Source: Pseudomonas sp. C1C7 (GTDB taxonomy: Bacteria; Pseudomonadota; Gammaproteobacteria; Pseudomonadales; Pseudomonadaceae). Taken from it: DNA of 64,000 bases. Positions 55,681-64,000 of the stretch are shown piece after piece. The DNA lies in the NCBI RefSeq assembly GCF_013359595.1, contig NZ_JABFMP010000015.1, positions 1 to 64,000 on the forward strand, in the 5' to 3' direction. The position numbers and the translations under genes were made by a program. The notes below the pieces were generated by a model. That model did not search any database, had not been told where the DNA came from, and worked only from the letters and a program-made list of their open reading frames with translations. Positions within the stretch are counted from its first letter, which is position 1, and each line of letters starts with the position of its first letter.

Positions 55681-55989
55681 TCAAGAATTCGAGTGATGGA
55701 TGACGTGACCCGGTTGCGCATAGAGATCGATACCCAGCGCGTGAATCACTTTCAGAACCGTTTGGAACCTGGGCTTTGCCCCCGGAGCGAAGGCCTTGTA
55801 CAGGCTTTCGCGACCCATTCCGGAATCCTTGGCTACCTGTGTCATGCCGCGGGCCTTCACCACATAGCCGATGGCACGAAGAAATTCTTCATTGTCACCA
55901 TCGGCCAGTACCTGGGACAGGTATTCGCTGATGGCCTCATCGCTGTCGAGCAGTGTCGCCATATCGAAGGTCGTCAAAGTCTGGCTCAT
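55681..55989 (-). CDS. orphan HTH antitoxin of a RelE/ParE-type toxin-antitoxin pair
   Basis: A 102-residue protein of the addiction-module antidote family (COG3636, HigA/XRE-like). Typical features are TTFDMATLLDSDEAISEYLSQVL, then the helix-turn-helix GMTQVAKDSGMGRESLYKAFAPGAKPRFQTVLKVIHALGI. AAGGAGG lies seven bases before the ATG. The toxin gene that normally precedes it is reduced to a fragment, so this antitoxin has no adjacent active partner. A perfect inverted repeat 120 bases upstream may be its own operator. Confidence 0.88.
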   Translation of the reverse strand: MSQTLTTFDMATLLDSDEAISEYLSQVLADGDNEEFLRAIGYVVKARGMTQVAKDSGMGRESLYKAFAPGAKPRFQTVLKVIHALGIDLYAQPGHVIHHSNS

Positions 55990-55991
55990 GG

Positions 55992-56101
55992 CTAGACCTC
56001 CTTTGCCATTTGCGACGAGCGATGGCAATCCTTGCCCGCAGATCCCGGATCGAGGTGTGCCATGCGGTGAAAGTCGCTGTTTGCTGGACAAGATAATTCA
56101 T
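55992..56101 (-). pseudogene. remnant of a RelE/ParE-family toxin gene
   Basis: From ATG at 56099-56101 the frame reads YLVQQTATFTAWHTSIRDL and then RARIAIARR, which is the usual beginning of these about 95-105 residue toxins. After IARR the similarity stops. A few bases later, in another frame, MAKEV and a stop occur just before the antitoxin, which fits the normal toxin C-terminus. The middle of about 60-70 codons is missing, so an internal deletion with frame change has destroyed the toxin. Confidence 0.75.
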
Positions 56102-56110
56102 TGCGCGACT

Positions 56111-56126
56111 GTATCCAAATGGATAC
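56111..56126 (-). promoter_or_regulatory. operator-like palindrome of the toxin-antitoxin promoter
   Basis: GTATCC-AAAT-GGATAC is a perfect inverted repeat lying 10 bases before the toxin-remnant start, where antitoxins usually bind to repress their own operon. Confidence 0.6.
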
Positions 56127-56256
56127 GGATGAGAAGTCAGACATTTCTTTGACTACTTAAGGATTTTCCGCGAAATGAGTGGGACTGTCTGGTGCTGCGA
56201 GGAAATTCGCTGGGAACCAGTGAAAACTAAACTGAAGTTAGACAGAGAATGAATTG

Positions 56257-56412
56257 TGCGAGCAAGCCCGCTCCCACAGGATACTGAGTCGGGTACAAAC
56301 ATTGTGATCGATATAAAAAACTGTGGGAGCGGGCTTGCCCGCGATGGCGGCCGGACATTCAACATCTTCATTGAATGTGCAGACCTCATCGCGAGCAGGC
56401 TCGCTCCCACAG
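56257..56412. repeat. REP cluster, family C (copy 7, three units)
   Basis: Three units in alternating orientation: GCGAGCAAGCCCGCTCCCAC, then GTGGGAGCGGGCTTGCCCGC, then GCGAGCAGGCTCGCTCCCAC. The cluster lies after the paaZ stop and fills most of the gap up to the toxin-antitoxin remnant. Confidence 0.88.
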
Positions 56413-56440
56413 GGGATGGAGGGTGATCAGGAACCTGTGA

Positions 56441-58495
56441 TCAGTCCTCGCGCTTGACCACCAGCGTCAGAATGTCATAGCTGGCCACCAGCTCGCCCAG
56501 CTGGTTGGTGACTTCCACGTCCCAGGCCACGACGCCTTGCGGGATGCCTTGCGGGCTCTTTTTGCCCTGGTCGATTTTGCGTTTGCAGGTCAGGCGGGCC
56601 TGGATGGTGTCGCCGATGCCGACCGGGTTGATGAAGCGCAGGGTGTCGAGGCCGTAGTTGGCCAGGACCGGGCCTGGGGCCGGGGAGACGAACAGGCCTG
56701 CTGCGGCCGACAGGACGAAGTAGCCGTGGGCGATGCGCTTGCCGAATTGCGATTCCTTGGCCGCGATGTCGTCGAAGTGCATGTAGAAGTGGTCGCCCGA
56801 CAGGCAGCCGAAGTTCACCAGGTCTGCTTCGGTGACGGTGCGACGGTGGGTCAGCAGCGATTCGCCGATCTGCAGGTCCTGGAAGTAGCGACGGAACGGG
56901 TGCACTTCGGTTTCGATGACCTTGGCGCCACGCACGTATTCACCGGTGACCGCCGCCAGCATGGTTGGCGAGCCCTGTACCGCGGCGCGTTGCAGGTAGT
57001 GTTTCACCGCGCGCAGACCGCCCAGTTCCTCACCACCGCCGGCACGACCCGGACCGCCGTGCTTGAGTTGCGGCAGCGGCGAGCCGTGGCCGGTGGATTC
57101 GCCGGCGCAGTTGCGGTCCAGCACCAGCAGACGGCCGTGCAGGGCCGCGGCGACCGGAACGGCCTTGGCTGCAATCGCGGGATCCTTGGTCACAAGGCTC
57201 GCCACCAGGCTGCCCTTGCCGCGCGCGGCCAGTGCCAGGGCTTCGTCCAGATCGTCGTAAGCCATCAGGGTGCTGACCGGGCCGAACGCCTCGATGTCGT
57301 GCGCGCCACTGGCGGCGTGCGGGTCGCGGGCCTGCAGCAGGGTCGGGGCGAAGAACGCACCCTTGTCGACGTTCTCGCCGCGCGGTTCGAAACCGTCACG
57401 GGCGCCGAACAGCATGTCGCTGCTCTGCAACAGCGCTTCCAGGCGCTCGGCCACGTCTTTCTGCTGGTCGTGGGAAGCCAGAGCGCCCATGCGCACGCCT
57501 TCCACCGACGGGTCACCGACCACCACCTTGGCCAGGCGATCGCGCAGGCGCGTGGCGACGGCGTCGATGTGCCTGGCCGGGACGATGGCGCGGCGGATGG
57601 CGGTGCATTTCTGCCCGGCCTTGGTGGTCATTTCCTTGGCCACTTCCTTGATGAACAGCTCGAATTCTTCGTCGTCCGGGGTGACGTCCGGGGCGAGGAT
57701 CGCGCAGTTCAGCGAGTCGGCTTCGGCGGTGAACGGCACCGAGTTGCGAATCAGGTTCGGGTTGACGCGCAACTTGGCGGCGGTGTCGGCGGAACCGGTG
57801 AAGGTCACCAGGTCCTGGCCTTCCAGGCGGTCGAGCAGGTCACCGGTGCTGCCGATGACCAGTTGCAGGCTGCCGGCCGGCAACAGGCCGGATTCGTCCA
57901 TCAGGCGCACCACGGCTTCGGTCAGGTAGCTGGTGGCGCTGGCGGGCTTGACGATGCACGGCATGCCGGCGAGGAAGGTCGGTGCGAACTTTTCCAGCAT
58001 GCCCCAGATCGGGAAGTTGAAAGCGTTGATGTGCACCGCCACGCCACCGCGCGGCACCAGGATGTGGGTGCCGGCGAAGGTACCCATCTTGCTCAGTTGC
58101 AGTGCCGGGCCTTCGTGGACCACGTTGCCCGACGGCAGCTCGCGCGAACCCAGGCTGGCGTAGGTGAACAGGGTGCTGTTGCCGCCTTCGATATCGATCC
58201 AGCTGTCGGCACGGGTTGCGCCGCTGTGGTGAGAGATCGCGTAGAGCTGTTCCTTGCGCTCGGCCAGGTACAGGGCCAGGGCCTTGAGGCGCTGGGCGCG
58301 TTGCTGGAAGTCCAGGGCCATCAGGCCACTGACGCCCTGGCGCCGGCCGTGTTCGATGGCTTCGGCGAAGTCCGGACGCTCTTCGTGGGTGCGGGCGATT
58401 TCATGGCCGTCGATGGCGCTGCGCAGGATTTGCGCGCCTTGTTGGCCGATCCAGCGGCCGGCGATGAAGCTCTGCAAGGTTGGGGCTTGAGACAT
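56441..58495 (-). CDS. paaZ: bifunctional ring-opening enzyme PaaZ (aldehyde dehydrogenase + oxepin-CoA hydrolase)
   Basis: 684 residues, close to E. coli PaaZ. The N-terminal aldehyde dehydrogenase domain (about 1-520) has VAVHINAFNFPIWGMLEKFAP, FTGSADTAAKL and the catalytic Cys in KAGQKCTAIRRA near residue 295. The C-terminal MaoC-like hydratase domain (about 540-684) has FGCLSGDHFYMHFDD and RIAHGYFVLSAAAG. It hydrolyses oxepin-CoA and oxidises the resulting semialdehyde. It is the last gene, in transcription order, of the paa block in the window. Confidence 0.95.
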   Translation of the reverse strand: MSQAPTLQSFIAGRWIGQQGAQILRSAIDGHEIARTHEERPDFAEAIEHGRRQGVSGLMALDFQQRAQRLKALALYLAERKEQLYAISHHSGATRADSWIDIEGGNSTLFTYASLGSRELPSGNVVHEGPALQLSKMGTFAGTHILVPRGGVAVHINAFNFPIWGMLEKFAPTFLAGMPCIVKPASATSYLTEAVVRLMDESGLLPAGSLQLVIGSTGDLLDRLEGQDLVTFTGSADTAAKLRVNPNLIRNSVPFTAEADSLNCAILAPDVTPDDEEFELFIKEVAKEMTTKAGQKCTAIRRAIVPARHIDAVATRLRDRLAKVVVGDPSVEGVRMGALASHDQQKDVAERLEALLQSSDMLFGARDGFEPRGENVDKGAFFAPTLLQARDPHAASGAHDIEAFGPVSTLMAYDDLDEALALAARGKGSLVASLVTKDPAIAAKAVPVAAALHGRLLVLDRNCAGESTGHGSPLPQLKHGGPGRAGGGEELGGLRAVKHYLQRAAVQGSPTMLAAVTGEYVRGAKVIETEVHPFRRYFQDLQIGESLLTHRRTVTEADLVNFGCLSGDHFYMHFDDIAAKESQFGKRIAHGYFVLSAAAGLFVSPAPGPVLANYGLDTLRFINPVGIGDTIQARLTCKRKIDQGKKSPQGIPQGVVAWDVEVTNQLGELVASYDILTLVVKRED

Positions 58496-58526
58496 CAGGA
58501 TTGCTCCGGGTTAGCAAAATAGTGGG

Positions 58527-60173
58527 TTAGTGCTGGCTGGCGCCCGAGGCGCCGATGCCGGTCATGGAACGGATGAACTGCGCCAGGTAACGACCGCGCT
58601 CGAGGGCGGCCCGTGGCGAACGGTCGGTGACCGAGAACAGCCAGGCGCTGAAGAACGCCAGGCTCATGGAAAACAGCGCCGGGTTGGAATAGGGGAACAG
58701 CGCGTTGTCGTGGTGCATGACGTTGACCCACACCGCCGGGCTCAGCACCAGCAGCACGATCGCCGAGACCAGGCCGGTGACGCTGCCCAGCACCGCGCCG
58801 CGGGTGGTCAGGCCTTTCCAGTACATCGAGAGGAACAGCACCGGGAAATTCACCGAGGCGGCGATGGCCAGCACCAGGCCGGACAGGAACGCGATGTTCT
58901 GCGATTCGAACAGCAGGCCGAGGATGATCGCCAGCACGCCGATGCACAGGGTGGCGATGCGCGACATGCGCATTTCCTGTTGCTCGCTGGCCTGGCCCTT
59001 GCGGATCACGCAGGCATACAGGTCGTGGGACACCGCCGAGGCGCCGGACAGCGCAAGGCCTGCGACCACCGCCAGGATGGTGGCGAAGGCCACCGCCGAA
59101 ATGAAGCCGAGGAACAGGTTGCCGCCCACCGCCTGGGCCAGGTGCACGGCGACCATGTTGCCGCCGCCGATGATCGCGCCGCTGGCGTCGCGGTACGCAG
59201 GCTCGGTGCCGACCATGACGATGGCGCCGAAGCCGACGACGATCAGCAGCAGGTAGAAGTAGCCGATGAAACCGGTGGCGTAGAACACGCTTTTACGCGC
59301 TTCCTTGGCGTCGCTGACGGTGAAGAAGCGCATCAGGATGTGCGGCAGGCCGGCGGTGCCGAACATCATGCCCAGACCGAGGGAAATCGCGTCGATCGGA
59401 TTGGACAGCAGGCCGCCCGGCGCCATGATCGCCGTGCCCTTGGCGTGCACGGCGGTAGCGCCGGCGAACATCGCTTCGGTGCTGAAACCGAAATGCTTGA
59501 GCACCATGAACGCCATGAAGCTGGTGCCGAACAGCAGCATCACCGCCTTGATGATCTGTACCCAGGTGGTGGCGAGCATGCCGCCGAAAGTCACGTAGAA
59601 CACCATCAATACGCCGACCAGCATCACCGCGTAGAGGTAATCGATGCCGAACAGCAATTCGATCAGCTTGCCGGCGCCGACCATCTGCGCCACCAGGTAC
59701 ATCAGCGCCACGGTCAGGGTGCCGAAGGCCGAGGTCAGGCGCACCGGCGTCTGTTCCAGGCGATAGGACACCACGTCGGCGAAGGTGTATTTGCCCAGGT
59801 TGCGCAGGCGCTCGGCGATCAGGAACAGGATGATCGGCCAGCCGGCCAGTACGCCCAGGGCGTAGAGCAGGCCGTCGTAGCCGTTGAGGAACATCATCGC
59901 GGAAATGCCGAGGAACGAGGCCGCGGAGATCATGTCGCCGGCAATCGCCAGGCCGTTCTGGAAGCCGGTCATGCCGCCGCCGGCGGTATAGAAGTCGCTG
60001 GCTGAACGGGTGCGCATGGCGGCCCAGCGGGTCACGCCCAGGGTGAACAGGACGAACACCAGGAACATGCCGATGGCGTTCCAGTTCAGCGGGCGCGCGG
60101 CGCCCTCGGCGGCAACCGCAAGGTCGGTGACCACGGCCAGCGGCAGCAGAAACAGTGCAAGAAGGCGGCTCAT
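58527..60173 (-). CDS. paaL: phenylacetate permease, sodium:solute symporter family (PaaL)
   Basis: A 548-residue SSS-family transporter with about 13 membrane helices after an N-terminal signal-like helix. The motifs [32 protein letters not shown] and [18 protein letters not shown] are those of acetate/phenylacetate symporters (ActP-like). Among paa genes it is most likely the phenylacetate importer. The start at 60173 overlaps the DUF485 gene by 4 bases (ATGA), the same coupling as yjcH-actP in E. coli. Without this context it would be called an acetate permease. Confidence 0.88.
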   Translation of the reverse strand: MSRLLALFLLPLAVVTDLAVAAEGAARPLNWNAIGMFLVFVLFTLGVTRWAAMRTRSASDFYTAGGGMTGFQNGLAIAGDMISAASFLGISAMMFLNGYDGLLYALGVLAGWPIILFLIAERLRNLGKYTFADVVSYRLEQTPVRLTSAFGTLTVALMYLVAQMVGAGKLIELLFGIDYLYAVMLVGVLMVFYVTFGGMLATTWVQIIKAVMLLFGTSFMAFMVLKHFGFSTEAMFAGATAVHAKGTAIMAPGGLLSNPIDAISLGLGMMFGTAGLPHILMRFFTVSDAKEARKSVFYATGFIGYFYLLLIVVGFGAIVMVGTEPAYRDASGAIIGGGNMVAVHLAQAVGGNLFLGFISAVAFATILAVVAGLALSGASAVSHDLYACVIRKGQASEQQEMRMSRIATLCIGVLAIILGLLFESQNIAFLSGLVLAIAASVNFPVLFLSMYWKGLTTRGAVLGSVTGLVSAIVLLVLSPAVWVNVMHHDNALFPYSNPALFSMSLAFFSAWLFSVTDRSPRAALERGRYLAQFIRSMTGIGASGASQH

Positions 60174-60478
60174 CGGGCGCACTCCTGCTTGAGTTTGTCG
60201 TTCAGCGGGTCGATCACGTTGTTGGCGCGATAGACATAGAAACCGGTCAGTGCAAAAGCCAGCACCACCATCACCACACCCACCAGCATGCCCACGGTGG
60301 TCACGCCACCGCTCAGGGACTGGCCGAGGGTGTTTGGTGCGAACGCCACCAACAGGACAAAACCGAAATAGATCACCAGCATGATCAGCGACAGCGACCA
60401 GTAGAGCTTCTGCTTGCGGCGCACCAGCTGGATGAAGTCGGGGTGCTGGTGGATGAGTTCTATGTCTTGTGGGGTCAT
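60170..60478 (-). CDS. DUF485 membrane protein (YjcH-like)
   Basis: A 102-residue protein with two membrane helices ([20 protein letters not shown] and [20 protein letters not shown]) and the DUF485 ending [19 protein letters not shown]. Members nearly always precede an SSS-family carboxylate symporter, as here. Exact function is unknown; it may assist assembly or activity of the transporter. Confidence 0.9.
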   Translation of the reverse strand: MTPQDIELIHQHPDFIQLVRRKQKLYWSLSLIMLVIYFGFVLLVAFAPNTLGQSLSGGVTTVGMLVGVVMVVLAFALTGFYVYRANNVIDPLNDKLKQECAR

Positions 60479-60539
60479 GGAGGTGTTCTCTTGTTTTTGT
60501 TTTGGTGGGAACAATCTTTGTGGTTATGCACCGGACCGA

Positions 60540-60583
60540 TGTGGGAGCGAGCAAGTCGAATCGTCGCACCGCCGCTCCCACAG
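60540..60583. repeat. REP-like hairpin, family C (copy 8)
   Basis: TGTGGGAGCG pairs with CGCTCCCACAG around a longer loop, between paaE and the DUF485 gene. Confidence 0.7.
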
Positions 60584-60605
60584 GCTTTCGGGTGATGCCT
60601 GTTTC

Positions 60606-61682
60606 TTAGAGCTGATCGAAATCCAGCACCACTTTGTCGCTGATCGGGAAGGCCTGGCACGACAGGACGTAGCCGGCGGCGACTTCGTAGTCTTCCAGGG
60701 CGTGGTTGCTGTCCATTTCCACTTCGCCTTCGATGACCTTGCACTTGCAGGTCGAGCACACCCCGGCCTTGCACGAGTAGGGCAGTTCGGCGCCCTGGGC
60801 GTTGCCGGCGTCGAGGATGCTCTGGCTGTTGCGCGGCAGGTCGAAGGCCAGGGCGCGGCCGTCGCTGATCACGGTGATCTGGCTGACCGCCGAATCCAGC
60901 TGGCGGGCGGCCTCGCGGGCTTCGCGTTTCTGCTGGCTACCGGCGACGGCGAACAGCTCGAAATGAATGCGCTCGGGCGCCATGCCCTTGGCCTTGAGGC
61001 TGTCACGCACGGTCTCGGTCATTTCCTGCGGACCGCAGATGAACGCGGCATCGAGGGCTTTCACGTCGAGCCAGCGAGTGAACAGCTGCTCGCATTTCTC
61101 GGCGTTGATCCGGCCGTTGTACAGGTCCACGTCCTGCTGCTCGCGGCTGAACACGAAGATCAGGTTCAGGCGTTGCAGGTAGCGGTTTTTCAGGTCTTCC
61201 AGCTGTTCGCGAAACAGGGCGCCGGAGCTGGAGCGGTTGCCGTACAGCAGGGTGACGCGGCTGTGGGGCTCGGTTTCCAGGGTGGTCTTGATGATCGACA
61301 GGATCGGCGTGATGCCGCTGCCGGCCGCGACGGCCAGGTAGTTGCCGTGGCGAGCCGGGTCCAGTTCGACGCTGAAATGCCCGGCAGGCGGCATCACTTC
61401 CAGGGTGTGCCCGGCTTTCAGTTGTTCGTTGGCGAAGGCGGAGAAACGCCCGCCGGCCACGCGTTTCACGGCGATACGCAGTTCACCGTCGTTGACGCCG
61501 GTGCAGATCGAGTACGAACGACGCACTTCTTCGCCGTCCATCTGGGTGCGCATCACCAGGTGCTGGCCCTGGGTGAAGTGGAAGCTGTCCTGCAGTTCCT
61601 GCGGGATGTCGAAGGCGATGGACACCGCGTCACGGGTCTCGGTGCGCACGTCCTTGATGGTCAGGCTGTGAAATTTACTCAT
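60606..61682 (-). CDS. paaE: phenylacetyl-CoA epoxidase reductase subunit PaaE
   Basis: A 358-residue iron-sulfur flavoprotein passing electrons from NADPH to the PaaABCD oxygenase. The FAD domain has RRSYSICTG, the nucleotide domain has GSGITPILSIIKT and FICGPQEM, and the C-terminal plant-type 2Fe-2S cluster has CKAGVCSTCKCKV plus a later LSCQA. Length agrees with E. coli PaaE. It follows paaD. Confidence 0.96.
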   Translation of the reverse strand: MSKFHSLTIKDVRTETRDAVSIAFDIPQELQDSFHFTQGQHLVMRTQMDGEEVRRSYSICTGVNDGELRIAVKRVAGGRFSAFANEQLKAGHTLEVMPPAGHFSVELDPARHGNYLAVAAGSGITPILSIIKTTLETEPHSRVTLLYGNRSSSGALFREQLEDLKNRYLQRLNLIFVFSREQQDVDLYNGRINAEKCEQLFTRWLDVKALDAAFICGPQEMTETVRDSLKAKGMAPERIHFELFAVAGSQQKREAREAARQLDSAVSQITVISDGRALAFDLPRNSQSILDAGNAQGAELPYSCKAGVCSTCKCKVIEGEVEMDSNHALEDYEVAAGYVLSCQAFPISDKVVLDFDQL

Positions 61683-61715
61683 TCTTGTTCTCCAGCTGGG
61701 ACGGCCGATCGCCGC

Positions 61716-62249
61716 TCAGATGCACTTGAAATAGTCGAACGGTTCCCGGCAATCGACGCAGCGATACAGCGCCTTGCACGCGGTGGAACCGAACTCGCTG
61801 AGCACCTCGGTGTGGGCGCTGCCGCATTGCGGGCAGACCACCACCGGGCTCTCACCGAGCAGGCTGCGTTTGCTGGTGCTGCCTTGCGGCGGCGCGATGC
61901 CGTAGGCGCGCAGGCGCTCACGGCCGCTGTCGCTGATCCAGTCGGTGGTCCAGGCCGGCGTCAGGCGGCGCTCCAGGTTGGGTGCCTGGAAACCGGCCTG
62001 TTCCAGCGCCTGGCGGATATCGCCCTCGATCACTTCGGTGGCCGGGCAGCCCGAGTAGGTCGGCGTGACCACCACGTGCAAGTGACCGGCCTGCCAGTCC
62101 AGATCGCGGACGATCCCAAGGTCGACGACGCTGACCACCGGCACTTCCGGGTCCATGACTTCGCACAGGATCGCCCAGGCGGCCGCCAGGTCGGTCGGTT
62201 GGACCGGCCGGGCGCCGAGGTCGCTGGCGATCAGATCACCAGGTTGCAT
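61716..62249 (-). CDS. paaD: phenylacetyl-CoA epoxidase subunit PaaD (DUF59)
   Basis: A 177-residue MIP18/DUF59 protein thought to help iron-sulfur cluster assembly of the epoxidase. The DUF59 domain (about 20-100) contains MDPEVPVVSVVDLGIVRDL and TPTYSGCPAT; a C-terminal zinc-ribbon has CPQCGSAHTE and YRCVDCREPFDYFKC. It overlaps the end of paaC by 14 bases. Confidence 0.95.
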   Translation of the reverse strand: MQPGDLIASDLGARPVQPTDLAAAWAILCEVMDPEVPVVSVVDLGIVRDLDWQAGHLHVVVTPTYSGCPATEVIEGDIRQALEQAGFQAPNLERRLTPAWTTDWISDSGRERLRAYGIAPPQGSTSKRSLLGESPVVVCPQCGSAHTEVLSEFGSTACKALYRCVDCREPFDYFKCI

Positions 62250-62997
62250 CGGGGTACGCTCGTGGCAGGAACTGCATTTCGGCCAGCAGGATGCCCAGGT
62301 GTTCGGTGTGCAGGCCCTTGCGTGCGTTCAGGTAGAAGTAGCTCGCCGCCGCCGGAACGGGCAGGGTGGCGCTGGCGAAAATCGCTTCGACCTTGGCCTG
62401 CCATGCAGCACCGACAGTGGCGATATCCGGAGTGATGCCGGCGGCGCACAGGCGCTGTTCGCTGTCATCGGCGGCGAGCAGTTCCACGGTGAAACGCCAG
62501 ACTTGCGGGATGGCCGCGAGCATGCGCTTGTGGCTTTCTTCGGTGCCGTCGCCCAGGCGCTCGACCCATTCGCTGGAGCGGCGCAGGTGATAGGTGACTT
62601 CCTTCACGGCCTTGGCGGCGATCCCGGCGATGCGCTCATCGCTCGACTGGGTCAGGCCGGTGAGCACTTGCAGGTGCCAGGCGTCGTAGAGGAACTGCTT
62701 GAGGATGGTCACCGCGTAGTCGCCGTTGGGTTGTTCCACCAGCAGCAGGTTGCGATAGGCGCGCTCGTCGCGGCGGAACGCCAGGTGATCGGCGTCGCGA
62801 CCATCGTCCAGCAGTTCGGCGGCGTAATCGAGCCAGTTGCGGGCCTGGCCGACGAGGTCGAGGCCGACGTTCATCAGCGCCAGTTCTTCTTCCAGGGCCG
62901 GGGCCTTGCCGCACCACTGGCACAGGCGCTGGCCCTGGATCAGGGCGCTGTCGCCCAGGCACAGCAGGTATTCGATCAGATCGGTCTTGTTATTCAT
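62236..62997 (-). CDS. paaC: phenylacetyl-CoA epoxidase structural subunit PaaC
   Basis: 253 residues of the ferritin-like PaaA/PaaC family. PaaC pairs with PaaA to give the epoxidase core but lacks a working di-iron site. Family features are YLLCLGDSALIQGQRLCQWC and NVGLDLVGQARNWLDYAAEL. The start follows E. coli PaaC (NNKTDLIEYLL). It is 8 bases from paaB. Confidence 0.95.
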   Translation of the reverse strand: MNNKTDLIEYLLCLGDSALIQGQRLCQWCGKAPALEEELALMNVGLDLVGQARNWLDYAAELLDDGRDADHLAFRRDERAYRNLLLVEQPNGDYAVTILKQFLYDAWHLQVLTGLTQSSDERIAGIAAKAVKEVTYHLRRSSEWVERLGDGTEESHKRMLAAIPQVWRFTVELLAADDSEQRLCAAGITPDIATVGAAWQAKVEAIFASATLPVPAAASYFYLNARKGLHTEHLGILLAEMQFLPRAYPDATW

Positions 62998-63005
62998 GGT
63001 CGACC

Positions 63006-63287
63006 TCACATGTGCCCGACTTCGGCCGGCAGCTCGTAGAAGCTGGCGTGGCGGTAGACCTTGTCGTCCGACGGGTCGAACAGCGGGTCTTTTTCATCCG
63101 GCGAGGACGCGGTGATCAGCGCCGACGGCACGACCCACAGGCTCACGCCTTCGCTGCGACGGGTGTAGAGCTCGCGCGCGTTTTCGATGGCCATGGTGGT
63201 GTCGGCGGCATGCACGCTGCCCACGTGCTTGTGGTTGAGGCCGTGCTTGCTGCGCACAAAGACTTCGAAGAGGGTCCACTCGGACAT
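63006..63287 (-). CDS. paaB: phenylacetyl-CoA epoxidase small subunit PaaB
   Basis: A 93-residue protein (SEWTLFEVFVRSKHGLNHKHVG at the start, ENARELYTRRSEG, VVPSALITAS). PaaB is needed for assembly of the PaaABCE complex. The start at 63287 fits the family better than a Met three codons upstream. Confidence 0.95.
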   Translation of the reverse strand: MSEWTLFEVFVRSKHGLNHKHVGSVHAADTTMAIENARELYTRRSEGVSLWVVPSALITASSPDEKDPLFDPSDDKVYRHASFYELPAEVGHM

Positions 63288-63311
63288 GACATTCACTCCA
63301 CATCGGTTGCT

Positions 63312-63400
63312 CTGTAGGAGCTGTCGAGTGCAACGAGGCTGCGATCTTTTGACTTTGTAAAAGCAAGATCAACAGATCGCAGCCTTCGGCAGCTCCTACA
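63312..63400. repeat. REP/REPIN-like element, family A (copy 9) inside the paa operon
   Basis: CTGTAGGAGCTGTCGAG with GCTGCGATCTTTT is answered by GATCGCAGCC and GGCAGCTCCTACA. It fills most of the 130-base space between paaA and paaB. Confidence 0.85.
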
Positions 63401-63417
63401 CGGTTTTGTTGGCCGGA

Positions 63418-64000
63418 TCAGGCGGCGTTCTTGTTTTGTTTTTTGCGGGCGTGGGCGACAGCGGCTTCGCGTACCCAGGCACCGTCTTCAATCGCCTTGC
63501 GGCGGGTGGCGACGCGTTCGGTGTTGCACGGGCCGTTGCCCTTGAGCACTTCGTAGAATTCGTCCCACTGGATTTCGCCGAAGTCGTAGTGGCCGCGCTC
63601 GGCGTTCCACTTCAGGTCCGGGTCAGGGCAGGTGCAGCCCAGCAGTTCCAGCTGCGGGATGGTCTGGTCGATGAAGCGCTGGCGCAGTTCGTCGTTGCTC
63701 TGGCGCTTGATCTTCCAGGCCATGGATTGCGCGCTGTTCGGCGAGTGTTCGTCGCTCGGGCCGAACATCATCAGCGACGGCCACCACAGACGGTTGATCG
63801 CGTCCTGGACCATGTCCTTCTGCGCCTGGGTACCGTGACGCATCATCGTCAGGAGGATTTCGTAGCCCTGGCGCTGGTGGAAGCTCTCTTCCTTGCAGAT
63901 ACGGATCATCGCCCGCGAGTACGGACCGTAGGAGGTGCGCTGCAGCACCACCTGGTTGACGATCGCCGCCCCATCCACCAGCCAGCCCACCGCGCCCATG
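63418..64000 (-). CDS. paaA: phenylacetyl-CoA epoxidase catalytic subunit PaaA (partial, N-terminus beyond window)
   Basis: The C-terminal about 194 residues of a protein normally about 310-330 long. It contains the di-iron ligand motif [11 protein letters not shown] and the conserved [13 protein letters not shown] and [19 protein letters not shown]. PaaA carries the di-iron centre that epoxidises phenylacetyl-CoA. The gene runs off the right end of the window, so its start and promoter are not visible. Confidence 0.95.
   Translation of the reverse strand, partial: MGAVGWLVDGAAIVNQVVLQRTSYGPYSRAMIRICKEESFHQRQGYEILLTMMRHGTQAQKDMVQDAINRLWWPSLMMFGPSDEHSPNSAQSMAWKIKRQSNDELRQRFIDQTIPQLELLGCTCPDPDLKWNAERGHYDFGEIQWDEFYEVLKGNGPCNTERVATRRKAIEDGAWVREAAVAHARKKQNKNAA

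Noticed and set aside
56160..56412. Possible CRISPR array, from three spaced repeats
   Set aside because: The units alternate in orientation and match the REP palindromes found throughout the window; spacing is irregular and there are no cas genes.

Overview
The window is chromosomal DNA of a fluorescent Pseudomonas, most likely the P. fluorescens group. The evidence is the high G+C content, a block of pyoverdine genes in the order usual for P. fluorescens relatives, Pseudomonas-type short palindromic repeats in most intergenic gaps, and a DUF6124-type small protein. No rRNA, tRNA, CRISPR array or intact insertion sequence was seen.

Layout. (1) 0.1-18.3 kb: an HSL-type esterase, then pyoverdine uptake, maturation and secretion: TonB-dependent receptor fpvA, exporter pvdE, periplasmic maturation genes pvdO, pvdN, pvdM and pvdP, efflux system opmQ-pvdT-pvdR, ECF sigma factor fpvI, and ornithine hydroxylase pvdA. 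Five exact PvdS-type boxes (TAAAT-N16-CGT) sit in front of pvdE, pvdM, pvdP, pvdR and pvdA. Fur-like sites precede fpvA and fpvI. The peptide synthetases, pvdS and fpvR are not in the window. (2) 18.3-26.1 kb: a Mg2+ P-type ATPase (mgtA) behind a long structured leader, then a degenerate receiver protein, a LuxR-type response regulator and a BvgS/EvgS-like hybrid kinase. (3) 26.1-38.0 kb: an aldo/keto reductase, a hotdog thioesterase, pirin, an MscS channel with a cNMP-like domain, a FecI/FecR/TonB-receptor surface-signalling set, an AhpD-like protein and an EmrAB-like efflux pair. The thioesterase and the efflux pair share an unusual 14-bp operator-like palindrome. (4) 38.2-45.9 kb: a catabolic cluster probably for a quaternary ammonium compound: choline-type periplasmic binding protein, betaine-aldehyde-type dehydrogenase, class II aldolase, GbdR-like regulator, BetA-like GMC oxidoreductase and a Rieske oxygenase. 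(5) 46.1-49.7 kb: a DUF6124 protein, then a visibly AT-rich islet with an XRE regulator, a queuosine-precursor transporter carrying an N-terminal extension, and queC, then a glycine-zipper protein. (6) 49.9-56.1 kb: thiolase and enoyl-CoA hydratase, a putrescine-type binding protein with a class III aminotransferase and a LuxR regulator, then an orphan antitoxin next to the remnant of its toxin. (7) 56.4-64.0 kb: phenylacetate catabolism, paaZ, paaL, a DUF485 gene and paaE-D-C-B-A, with paaA cut by the window edge.

How the parts work together. Under iron starvation, Fur derepression of sigma-factor genes and PvdS activity at the five boxes would drive pyoverdine precursor synthesis (PvdA), export to the periplasm (PvdE), maturation (PvdN/O/M/P), secretion and recycling (PvdRT-OpmQ) and uptake (FpvA). 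The paa genes import phenylacetate (PaaL), epoxidise its CoA ester (PaaABCDE) and open the ring (PaaZ). The most unusual material is the AT-rich queuosine islet, the shared 14-bp operator, the mgtA leader, the toxin remnant, the amine cluster with its aldolase, and a 130-170 bp hairpin repeat whose arms show compensatory base changes.
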